Assembly: GCA_017506865.1 (NCBI GenBank) | Contig: JAFCMP010000547.1 | Span: 62,001 to 126,000 of the forward strand | Source of the DNA: Tribonema minus | Taxonomy: Eukaryota; Sar; Xanthophyceae; Tribonematales; Tribonemataceae | Length of the DNA: 64,000 nucleotides | Direction of reading: 5' to 3' | Position numbers and translations under genes: made by a program | The notes under the pieces: generated by a model | The model's database searches: none | What the model was told of the DNA's origin: nothing | The model's input: the letters and a program-made list of their open reading frames with translations, nothing else | In this document: positions 21,627 through 32,278 of the stretch, one piece after another | Position numbering within the stretch: the first letter of the stretch is position 1 | How the letters are laid out: the number at the start of each line of letters is the position of its first letter

Positions 21627-23778
21627 TCAGTCAACGGAAGCAAGCACGACGTCGACTTGTCGTTCGCTTGCATCGCCTGCTTCCTGCTGCCGATCTGAGT
21701 GAACCGGCACTTCTACCGGTACATCTTTGCTAAATAAAGCATCGTCAAACAAGGCGTCGCCGCCATCTTCCCCCGTCTCCTCCCCCCTGATTTTTGCCTT
21801 GACAACGGCTACGCGTTGCCGTCCCTTAGAGCGCGCCTCCGCCATTGCGCTGCGTATTTCCGTCTGATCAATGTCGTCTACGTTGGCAAAAAAGTTCTCT
21901 CCTTCGTCCGGTCTGTGGCCGCGGTTGTCACACGAGTCAGCATCGGCGCCCTGGCTCAGCAGGTAGCGGCACACCGTCGGGTGGCCGAAGCGTGCTGCCA
22001 GGTGCAGCGCCTGTGTAGACGAGAGAGGTGCGAGCAACGGGCCGCACAGGGGCACGACATTTGACATGTGAGAACAGCTCAGCGAAAAGTGAGAGTTAAG
22101 GTTAGTGACAGTTGGCGCTCGCTACGATTGAACCGGGTGCAGTACTGTGAACTGAGCAGTGTGGCAGCTGACTCAACGGTGCAGACCACAGCGCTGATTG
22201 TGAAACGCTGCCTGCGCTTAACGAATGCAGAGTGCCTGCGGAGCCAGAGCAATCCCAGTTCCAGGGTTGATGGCAATGAGAAACGCGCAGCGGTCACAGG
22301 AAGAGGAGCCACTTGGCGGCGGCGCTCTCTAAAGTGAAACACCACCCCCCAAGCAGATCTATGTGGATTGTATGCAAGTCAGCAGGATCGTGACATCTGG
22401 CTTGAAGCCGCAGCATCTTGTGCACGAGTGCATGCGTGCAGTTGAAATTGTCGTTGGTGAAATGCTGGCGGTCACGGCCTGACCGGCGCCGCCGCTCAGG
22501 AGGGTGTGTGTCAATTGCGTATGTGGCATGATTGTTACTTATTTGTTACTTGTGTATGATCTATACCACGTCCTGCAATGATTGTTACTTATGCTTGGTC
22601 TACATCGCGTCTTGCAGCGCTGTGCGCATGAGACGGTACGCAAGCCGTAGCACAGCGGCGTAGCACCGCTCAACAGCATCTGCTCCCTGTAGAGCGCTGT
22701 CACCGCGCTTGCTGGCCAGCTTTGCGCTTTAAAACAGACGCTGTATTGCAGCAGTGGCCATGCCAGCCGTGGCGCTTCTGTACAATGCACACACGCGCCC
22801 GTCACGCTGAAATATCATCCTTGGAACACACCAATTACTCGAAATTTACTCATGCAAGGACTTCTAGAGCTGCCCACTTGCGCATTGATGGCATATACAG
22901 TACACTTCGAAGCATACAATATGCATGTGTGTACACGTATGGACATGTGCTGCGAGCCCGCAGGACTCACTGTTCGGCCGTCGTTGTCTTCGATGCTGAT
23001 GTCAGCGCCTGCTGTCTCCAGCAGGTACCTGCAGCAAAACAATTGGGCGTATGGGAGCAGAGGAGCACGCGGTGAGACACAACACAGTGGCAGCGCTCAG
23101 CTGTGTGCAGCGGGCACTGGCGTGCTAAGCCGCAAAATGCATATACTGACAGACCGTGGCAACATATGCGGTACCAGCGCACAGTGCAATATGCCGCTGA
23201 TTCGGGGTCACAGAAGTGATGACGAGGCGGGTCGAGTTTGAGTTGGGGGCAGGAAACGCGGTGATGCACATATTGCAGCTTGGAGCAGCTCACCTTGCAG
23301 CGATCTGCAATACCAGCATCAATGTAGATCCTATCAGAAAGCATGAAGTGAACCCTTAGCCCTACACCTGCAGCGTGGCCGCTGGACACAGTCGTGACGG
23401 CTCAGCACTGCTGTCACCAAGTGTGTGCACTGCGGAGCGCGCATGCAAAATGCCGAGGTGCTCATTGACAACAATACAGTACAGGGGCACCAGGCCACCA
23501 TAAACGCACGAAGTGTACCCTTGGACCTACCAATCAGTACGGCCGCCAGGCACAGTTGCAACTGTAAACGTCAAGCACCAGGCGCAAACGTTGAGCGCTG
23601 CTGCATCGGCACCGCAGCGCGCGCGCACCTGCACATGTCGAGGTGGTCGTAGCGCGCGGCGTAGAACAGGGGCGTGAGGCCGATGGTGTTCTGCACGTCC
23701 ACGGTGGCGCCCTTGGCCATGAGGTACTTGGCCATGTCGATCAGGCCGCTGATGGCCGCGTAGTGCAACGGCGTGCGC
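21627..23778 (-). CDS. Ankyrin-repeat protein, 3' exons
   Basis: Three exons join without phase error: 23629-23778, 22971-23028 and 21627-22010 (TGA stop). Together they spell consecutive ankyrin repeats: TPLHYAAISGLIDMAKYLM, GLTPLFYAARYDHLDMCR, YLLETAGADISIEDNDGRT and ALHLAARFGHPTVCRYLLSQ. The repeats then end and an acidic tail follows (TEIRSAMAEARSKGRQRV, later GEDGGDALFDDALF). Two of the introns cut inside single repeats. The protein should act as a protein-binding scaffold; the partner cannot be told. Upstream exons must exist because the 23778 exon starts with the last base of a codon. A fragment near 24370-24440 on minus (GYTVVHCAATAGL) looks like another repeat, but I could not bound it. 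Confidence 0.75.
22528..22618. repeat. Short tandem duplication in an ankyrin-gene intron
   Basis: ATGATTGTTACTTAT followed by a diverged TATGATCTATACCACGTCCTGCA/TTGGTCTACATCGCGTCTTGCA block occurs twice, about 48 bases apart. Confidence 0.7.
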
Positions 23779-25420
23779 CTGCGCAGATATCATGTCAGAG
23801 CGCGCGACATCAGCTCCAAGCAGTTGGTGCAGGCGGGATCATCCCCTGTGTGCCTCCTTCTGTCTCCCGAACCAACTGTGCAAGTCTGTGCGAGCCATCG
23901 TTTGTGTGAGATGGGTGTCACGCAACTAAGAGCCAAGACCAGTGACAGTGATACTGTTCCAGTGACTCCATCAAGTTGAGTCTGCCACAGGAAAGAGATT
24001 TACAGCAAGGGACCAGTTTGGGCGGTCCTCCTACGGTGGATTTGATAGAAGGGCAATAGACCAAGAGCTTGAAGGAAACTGTGGTTGCATGCCATGAGCC
24101 ATTGATGATTTGGACATGGTACACTAAGCAATGCAATACTGTGGCAGTCAGACAAGCTGCTGCTCAACAGACTGTTGCTGTACACTGTCAGAGGTACGCA
24201 TAAAGTGACCAAAGCAGCAGTACCTCGACGTCAGTCATGTGTGCCAAGTAGAAGCAAATGATTTCTAGTCTGTCCACTGGCACATGCGACTGCCGCGATG
24301 AGCATGTACATTACTGCCATATGCTCAAACAAATACACTGGGTGCACTGCCCTCTGACACCCGGGGCCTACAGCCTGAGTCAGCCCGGCAGTGGCAGCGC
24401 AGTGCACTACCGTGTACCCGCCACAGACAGCCACAGGGAAACAGCGACATGCATTTGACATGCACTGGCGCTGACATGACTCTGGGAACAGCGCCATCAA
24501 GTACAGGGCAGTACACTAGTTGGTACTGCCTCAAGGGTCAAGTCATTCCCCAGGAAGAAGCATTGGCTGACTGTCGCAGCGCAGCGGCAGCGTGCTGCCC
24601 GCAGTCAAAGAGGTACAGTTGTATGCAATGGACATCAGACTTTGCCGCTGACGGTCAGTTGATCATCAATTGTATTATGATTTATATCTGTTGTATAGTA
24701 TGATAAGCTTTGCCGCTGCTGGTCGTCTGGCTGCACTTAATTCACGTTGCACTCACAGTCCAGCACAGGCCAGACTTGGGTACACAGGAGAGTACTGAGA
24801 CGCAGCCACGCTACTCCGAACTGCGCCAGTCGTTAAAGAACGATGGTGGCACAGTGCGCCGGAGTTCATGTGCCAGCACAAAAGCAGGTAGAGCGGCATG
24901 CACCTTATGTGGTTGCCGAATGGCACTACTTCGGTTCGGCGCCCTTGAAGGTTGATGACTGTGGCGGTGCTCGCAACAGTATTCATCTCTGCCCCTGGAA
25001 GGCCTGCTCTTTGGTTGCCATTTGCGCAAGCTGCAGCATGTCAACCATTAAAACTACAGTAACTCTATAGTGCACCCCTGAAAACACACGCATGCAACAA
25101 CGCAGAAAATACAACTACTTCGTCACGGTCTGCTTGAGGAAAAAGGCTGAGGTCTTGCTTTCGTCAGCGGCTCAACGGATGATGACAACATAGTATTGCG
25201 ATCTCAATGACGAAGGTATCAACATCAACTTCCAGCGCGACGCTGGATTGGGGCAGGAATGGGACGACGAGTAGCGGAGCCAAGGACGATTGTAGCACGT
25301 TAGTTTTCGCAGCCTCCCCGCTGCTAGAGGCCAGTTGTGTGCTGAAAACAACCACTGCATCGAGAGTGAACGCGACACTCACCCACCACCATCCCGCATG
25401 TCAGGGCGGGCACCATTCTC
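23779..25420. other. Upstream region of the ankyrin gene, no bounded exon
   Basis: It probably contains 5' exons of the ankyrin gene. The only hint is a minus-strand ankyrin-like phrase near 24370-24440. The rest shows no coding character that I can defend. Confidence 0.35.
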
Positions 25421-25539
25421 CATATAGTGCCTCACTATCCTCATCTTGCCGCTGTTCACGCCATCCCAGAACTTCGCCAGCCCTTTGTTCGCCATATATT
25501 CGCCCAGCCAGCCCAGCCCGACAAGCGCGCGCCACTTGA

Positions 25540-26039
25540 AGTTCACACCTCAGTTGAAGTTGTGCTTTTGAAGTTGAAGTACGCACGCAGGCGCGCGCCA
25601 ACGGATCCGGAGTTCGACGCTGCGCCGCTGCCTCGAAAACACACGTTACGCGCAGCCAGCGCTGTGTGTGCTGGCGGCGGCGCTGGTGGCGCTGTGGCGC
25701 GCGCGCGGTGTGGCGCCCGCCGCGCCGTGCCGTCTTCAGTCGGCCCCTTGCTCGGCGAGGTCACCGCCGCCGCCGCCGCAGGTGCGCTGTCGCTGCGCGT
25801 GGCGTTCGAGTTTGCCGTGCGGCGCACGCGCCTCATAGCGGATGCGCCGCGTGCCGACGGCTGCATGTACGCCACGCACTGTGCGGAGGCGGACACAGTG
25901 TGCGCGCGCGATAGAGTCCGCGCGCACGCACTGCCGCCGCCGCCGCCGGCGCCGCTTCCGTGTGCGCGGCGGCGGCGACGCCGCCATCGCCGCCGTCACC
26001 TTGCCGCTGTCGGTGACTAAACCGGAGGCGGCGGTATAG
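25540..26039 (+). CDS. GC-rich coding-like stretch, product unknown
   Basis: The plus strand is GC-rich here like the true exons of the window. One frame carries SLRVAFEFAVRRTRLIADAP and CMYATHCAEADTVCARD, a cysteine-bearing beta-like segment. A second frame ends with GGDAAIAAVTLPLSVTKPEAAV-like sequence before a TAG at about 26037. An intron or frameshift between them is not resolved. It lies 0.8 kb upstream of the RGS gene and might be an exon of it or of a separate gene. Confidence 0.28.
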
Positions 26040-26074
26040 CGGTAGTCACGCCTTCGAATCGCCGCTGATGGAGG

Positions 26075-26087
26075 TGGCGGCGAGGGC

Positions 26088-26119
<32 letters not shown>

Positions 26120-26120
26120 A
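26075..26120 (+). repeat. (GGC)n microsatellite
   Basis: An almost pure GGC/GCG run next to a coding-like stretch. The same trinucleotide codes glycine or alanine runs in the true exons of the window. Confidence 0.85.
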
Positions 26121-26829
26121 GCAGCGCCGCGCGCGCCCGTAGTGCCGGCCGGTCGTCGCCAGCGTCGCAGTCGCCAATCACCTACATCACAACAACCAAC
26201 TCAAATCACTGACAGAAACGCTCAACGCTTTCGGCGTGGCGTGGCGTGGCCAATCCTCATGAACTTCCTGCGCTACCTCCAGCGAGCGATGCAACATTTC
26301 TGAACGCATTGGTCAGCTTGAACATGTGTACAAACAAATCATCATAGCTGCTGCTGCTGCTGCTGCTGCACCGCCCACATGGGCAATGCAATACTTCATA
26401 GCACGCTTTCGGCAACGCAGTTGCTTGAACGTGCAATCGTGTGTGGGGGGGTTGGGGCATTGCCTTCGCTTTGCAATGCAAAGTGAAAGTGGTCGAGTGT
26501 GTGTGTAGACGTGATTAAGCTTCTCTCCGCCGCAGCCTCCTCTATCGAGCGGCGACAGGTGAGAATCGACTCTGCAACTGCACAGCGAAGTGAAGACGTC
26601 TCTTTGGTCGTGTGTGTCAGCTTAGTGTGGTCAACTGAGAACACTGAGAAGCCGACGCTTTGTGCACATCGAAGACCGCAGCAGAGAGCGCTTTGTTTAC
26701 ACACGAGGGCATCATCAAGTCCCTTTCGCGCTGACAACAAACCGTTCACATGGTGTGCCGATCATAGTGCTGTGCTGGCGCGCGGTGGCGTCGCGCACTG
26801 GCTGACGAGCCTGCCACACACTGGGGCAC

Positions 26830-29800
26830 ATGGCAGACGACATAGGAGGACGACATCATCGATATCATCGGTGGTTTTGCAGACGTAAGTTTTGCTCGCT
26901 CTATATGCTACTGGGGGGATCGCTCACGTAGCTCAACCTTACTGTCGCTGCTCCTCCGCGCGCTGCTGCTCGCTCTCTCTCAGAGGCAGGCACCCCGTAC
27001 GCTTACTATGATCCAGATGCAGGCGGCTGCCCGGAGCGTCTGAGAGCAGGGAGGCGCCGGTGTACACAAATCTGTTGTGCGCTCGCTGCTACTGGTGGCT
27101 CTTCCTGGGACTCTGCAGCTGGCGCCTGGCGATGTACAGCAGGTGAGGGGCATGCAGTGATCGATGGCGATATAAAAAACTGACTGTGATCGGCGGTGCC
27201 CTCGGCCTACACGCAGTCTGCGTGCAGTGCGCGACGAAGCGCGACATTCCTACTTTGGTGGGATTTTGTGATTTAAGCCTCGGTCGAGGATTGTCAAAGC
27301 GCTGCTGCTGCTGGCCGCTTGTAGGTCACGATGTGTGTACGTCCATCACTTCGCTCAGATCTGAGCTTGAGTTCCATCAATCGATTGGAATTAAGTACTC
27401 ACAAGAAACCTGTCCGTGCTCGCAGGTTTACCGCCATGGCACTGCCTTGGTTCGGCAATTTCAGGCTTCCAGGATGACATGAGTGACGGTGCTTCTGTAT
27501 CATCGTCGGCGTCATCCGACTCGACAATGCCGCAGTTCGGCCGCCTGCTTGCCTCGAGTTCGGCAGGTCAGGTTGCGGCAGGTCAGGCCCCATTCATTCC
27601 AACACCTACACCAGCGCCGACGCTGGCGCCGCCGACACAAGAAGTGCCGGCACAACCAGGCGCAGCGCAGTGGTTTGATGCGCAGGTCCATATGCTGCTG
27701 GTATCCTTGACCATGCAGCAGATGACCCCTCCCGTCGTAGCAGGCGTGAAGACGGCAGTCACAGCGGCGGGAGACGACAGTAGCTACACCCTGTCCCAAG
27801 TGTCCATAGACCGCTTGGAACAGACCACGGTTTACGAAAGCATGCAGGAAGGCCATGCTTTTGACGACCACGACGGCGATGGCCTCGAACGGCGGCGGCA
27901 GTGGCGGCGGCGGCGGCGGAGGTCCCTGCGCGCGCCTCCGCAGCAGCAGCAGCAGCGGCGGCGCGCGCAGGCGGCGGCGGCAGATCAGGTCGCCCTGGAC
28001 GTCACCGTCCAGCTGCGCGACGCGACGTCGTGCGACACCGTGGAGCAGTGGGCGCAGACGCTGCAGACGCCGCAGGGCACGGCGGCGCTGCTGGCGCAGC
28101 TGCAATACAACGGCGTCAACGCCACCAGCGTGACGGACGTGAGCTTCGCGCTCATCACGACGGACGCCGCCGGCGCCGCCGTCTCCGGCCCCGCGGCCAC
28201 GTGCGCACAGCTCCTCGGACAGGGCGGCGGCAGCGACAACCTCAGCACGAGAGCGCGCGCCGCAATTATCGGCGCCGCCCTCGTCATAGGCATCATCCTG
28301 TGCGTCGCGTGCAGCTTTGCGTGGGACAGGAACCGCGGCAGCCCGATCCGGCGCGGCGTGAGCGGCTACGGCGGCAAGGTGAAGGGGGCGGCGGCGGGGC
28401 GGGGGCGGGGGAAGAGGGGGGGGGACGGGGAGGTGGAGGAGCGGAAGGGGGTCAGCGCTGGCACCGCGTGGACCATGGTGGACATGGAGACGGTTCCGTC
28501 GTCTGCAGTGAGTATTCATTCGTTTTGCTCGCATCGAATCACAATGTCGCGTTGCTGTACACATGTTCATGGATGGGGCTGCAAACTGGTCGCAACAAGG
28601 GCCGGTAATGCGCTGTACTGCCTCCAGCAGCAGGCATAGGTATGTAGGTAGGTGGGAGACCTTTGCTTTTGCTGTCCTTGCTAATCGCGTGTGGCCACTT
28701 GGGTCGTGTGCAGGCGATGGACGGGCACATGTTTGGCAGCTCACAGCACCTGTACTAGTGAGTTGCGTGGTGCCTTCATTCAGAAGCATGCTCATCTGCT
28801 TGGAGCAGTGGAGGTGATGAAGACGCATTTGAGTCACAGCAAATGGCGCGCCTTACATCATGTTGGAGCTGTGGCACAGAGATGTGGAAACTGTGCTCAC
28901 TGTGCCGCCACAGTTCACGTACACAGAGCATGTATGGAAATCAGACAACTACAGCTATAGGCACCGCCTTCCAACGCAGTCGCAGCTCACAGGCATGGTG
29001 CAGCTGTGAATGGGCAGCACACTGAACTTGTTGTTACCTGTTCAGCTGATCCCGCCAGGAGAAGATGGCCAGGCATGTGAGATGGCGGTGTACTTGCCGT
29101 GCAATGCATCAAAGCACTGGAAGCTGCAGTTGCACCTGCAAGTTCAAGTGACGGTTGTGCATTTTGCTCAAGAGGTTCCTGATGACAGAGGCAGCGGTCT
29201 GCAGCGCCCTTGCGAAGCGGCGCTGAACTTATATGTAGTTTTCAAGCCTGTCAGTCGCTAATGCACACTGCCTGTGCTGCACCCTGAGCAGCAGCACTCA
29301 GTCCTGACTACACGCAACACCCCCCCCTCCCACCCCCCCCCCCCGGCCGCCTTGCAGCGGGTCCTGACGCTGGAGGCGGCCTTCTGCAACGCGCAGGCCA
29401 AGGAGAGCCTGCGCGTCTTCTGCATCGAGCTGCACATGGAGGAGGCGTACCTGTTCTTTGAGAAGATCACGGACCAGGTGCAGCGCCCGCACGCGCCGCG
29501 CTCCGCCAAGGCGGCGGCGTTCAAGCAGGCGGTCATCGACGAATTTGTCGCGGAGGGCGCGCTGCACCAGCTCAACATCTCCGAGGAGCTGCGGCGCGAG
29601 ACGCTCGAGGACGCGTCCACGGACATTGTGTCGCTGCTGCCGATTCTCAAGGAGGTATGTAGGTATATGCACGCGTGGGCCGAGCGCTGTGTTGCATTTG
29701 CCGCTGGTTGCGTGCGTCGCGAAGCGGGCTTCGCCGCGCGCTGTGCGCGTCACGGAAAGGCAGCTGGTTTCGGTTGGCGACGTGCTACGCAATACGCAGG

Positions 29801-30766
29801 TGTATGCGGACACGTCATCGTGTTTTGCAGCTTTCGTGTGCAGTACAGCCACGCCGCATCGCGCGCACGCGCGTCATCCTATCCACACCCCCATGCCTCT
29901 CAAAACCTACCCTCTTACCGCTTGCAACATTCATTACTGCAAGCACTCTCAAACTTCACCGCTGACGCTCCAACCACAACACCGCGCCGCAGGTGCACGC
30001 CACCATCCTGGCCGTCGCGTGGCCGCGCTGGGTCGCCAGCGAGGCCTTTGAGCGTCTCATGGCGTCTGCAGAGATGCGCCCCGCAGGCTTTGCGTACGTC
30101 GCAGACAAGCAGTCGCAGCTCGAGCGCGCGTGCCGCTTCAACTCCCCCACGGCGGCGGCCGCGGCAACCGCCGACGGCGACCTGACGGCGCGGGGTCACC
30201 CCCTGCCCGCGCCGATGCACGGCATTGGCAGCCCCGTGCCCGTGGGCGCGGAAGCCATGATGTCGCCGCTGTGGATCAACATTCCGCAGGCGAGCTCAGA
30301 AGCATCGGCGGCGGCGGCGCTGGGCGGCGGCGGCGGCGGCAGGCGCCGCGGCAGCGCCTCGCAGCAGGCCGCGCAGCAGCACCAGCGGCAGGCTCAGGCG
30401 GCGCAGGCGCGCCGCGACTCCATGCTCTCGCACGCAGCCCACTGGGTGGCCACGTCGCACCTCGCGCTCATCCAGAGCTCCGCGCTGCAGAACCGCGGCT
30501 CGGGGAGCACTGCCACCACGGCGACGTCCGTGGGGCCGCTGTCCGTGGGCGCTGTGCCGCCGGCCGGCGACATTGAGGAGGCGGCAGCGGGCGGCAGCGG
30601 CGGCGACGGCGACGGCAGTGGCACTGGGTTGCTGGCGGCGGCGGCGGCGACGCATGCTGCGCCGCCTGCCGCGCAGCCTCCGCCGGCCGTGCAAAGCAAC
30701 GGCGACGCCGCAGGGCCAGCCATGCGGCAGTGGATGCCATTGGCAGAGGAGGAGGACGCGGTGTGA
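26830..30766 (+). CDS. Single-pass membrane protein with C-terminal RGS domain
   Basis: The RGS part should stimulate GTP hydrolysis by a G-alpha subunit at the membrane. Exons 26830-26884 (ATG), 26984-27142 and 27426-28507 close in phase. They give a Cys-bearing N-terminus, a Ser/Thr/Pro stretch (PTPTPAPTLAPP), a SEA-like segment (ALDVTVQLRDATSCDT) and one membrane helix (AAIIGAALVIGIILCVACSF) followed by a basic glycine-rich tail. Exon 29358-29654 (99 codons, phase 0 at both ends) and last exon 29993-30766 (TGA) hold the RGS fold: LEAAFCNAQAKESLRVFCIE, FVAEGALHQLNISEELRRE, ILAVAWPRWVASEAFERLM. A low-complexity tail ends EEEDAV. Joining exons between 28508 and 29357 are not settled: 28714-28755, 28914-28997 (TYTEHVWKSDNYSYRHRL) and a piece starting near 29053 are candidates. 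Only one helix is seen, so this is not a 7-TM RGS receptor on present evidence. Confidence 0.74.
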
Positions 30767-32278
30767 TGCGCCGGCGACGCCCGCGCTGCAGCTGCCGCGG
30801 GCAGCAGAGGGCGAGAGCTACGGCGCCGCAGCGGGCGGGGTGTGCGCCTGCGGGCGAGGGCGCAATGCTGCGAGGGGGTGCACATGCTTAGGCTTCGCTA
30901 CCCCCCCTCCCCCCCCCCCCCCCCACCGGCTTCTTTGCTGGGCTCTGAGCAGTGCTGCGCGCCACGAGAGGGCGGCGTTATTTTGTTTGCGGGGCTGCAT
31001 GACATTATACGCCATGTTGGCGCCCTGCGCCCTCCTCGCGGCCCCGCTGCGCAGACGCACAGCGCGCATCCGATCCGAGAGATTTGTCATGTGAGGCGGG
31101 GGTGGTGGTTCCTCCAGGGGGTGGTGCCGTGAGCAGTTGAAGCTGAAGTGCCAGCATGCCCTGCACCGCAGGCAGCAACGGAGGTTCACCACACTGGCCA
31201 CACGGCGTGCGCGCGGGACCCCTACAGAAATCACAACGAAGCGCAAGTCTGCCTGCGGAGAGAGGCAGCACCGACGGAGGCCGCGGCAGCGGCGGCGGCG
31301 CAGTGCAGCCTCACAGGCTGTGACGTTTCTGGCTGCGCTCGCCAAAGAAAAGATGCCTCTTGGACAGCGGTTTTGCTTGTTTTATCATTGCAGCGGGAAG
31401 CGCCGTGTCTCTCCCCCCTTCCGCACCTGGGTTTCCTCAGTAGTCGCTCGGTTACATGCATGTATTATATCTGTGCACGCGCACGTGCAGACACACAAGA
31501 CAACACCTCTAACGCTGCTTATCAGCACCTCCTGCAGAGCCACACCGCCACCTGAGCGTTGTGGTCCTTCCCCGCTAACTTCAACTTGGTAAATTGAAGT
31601 CGTTGCCTCCCGTCGCCTGTGCTCTCCTGCTGTCATTGCTTATTGCGTGTGTTGCTTGCTTGGCCGCGCGGTGTGTGTTGTGTAATTGCTGGCTTCAGCT
31701 GTAGCTCCTTCTGAAGGTTACTCCTTGGAAAGTGAATGGTGTTGGTGCGCAGAGGGGCAGCAAGCTGAAGACAGAACCAAAGGCCTCTCACAGAGCAATT
31801 GGATGTTTTTTCTATATTGAAGTCAAGAACGCATCTACTTGTGTCCATGACAAAGAACTCAGGAGCAACACGCCCATGCTGATGACTAGCTAGGGTCCAC
31901 CTCGGCTGCAATGCCCTTGACTGATGCACCAGACGTGAAGCAACAATACACTCCCATGTAGCAGCCTGCATACTCTCAAGAAGTACGCAACACACAGCAA
32001 GATCCATCTCAACACGCAATGGCCCCCCATTGCCCTCCCACATGTCCCGTCTTACGCTCCCCTACAGTAATCAACCCGTATTGTGACGCGTTGGCACCAC
32101 GCAGTCACCAGCCAACGAGTGCGCTTTCAGCGACGCGACCATGTGCCCAGCGTAGGCAGCGCGGTACGCGAGCGCCGCCGCGGCACTTGCTGCGCGCTGC
32201 AACAGCTTGATGCGTTGCTGAGCGCTGCCGTGGCACTTGCTGAGCACTGCAGCAGCTGTGTCACTGAGCGCTGCCAGC
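30767..32278. other. Spacer between the convergent RGS and carbonic anhydrase genes
   Basis: It begins with GC-rich 3' sequence of the RGS gene and a C-run near 30900-30925. Short frames on both strands have no motifs. AACTTCAACTTGG...TTGAAGTC at 31578-31600 is one of the dispersed CTTCAA words. Confidence 0.4.
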
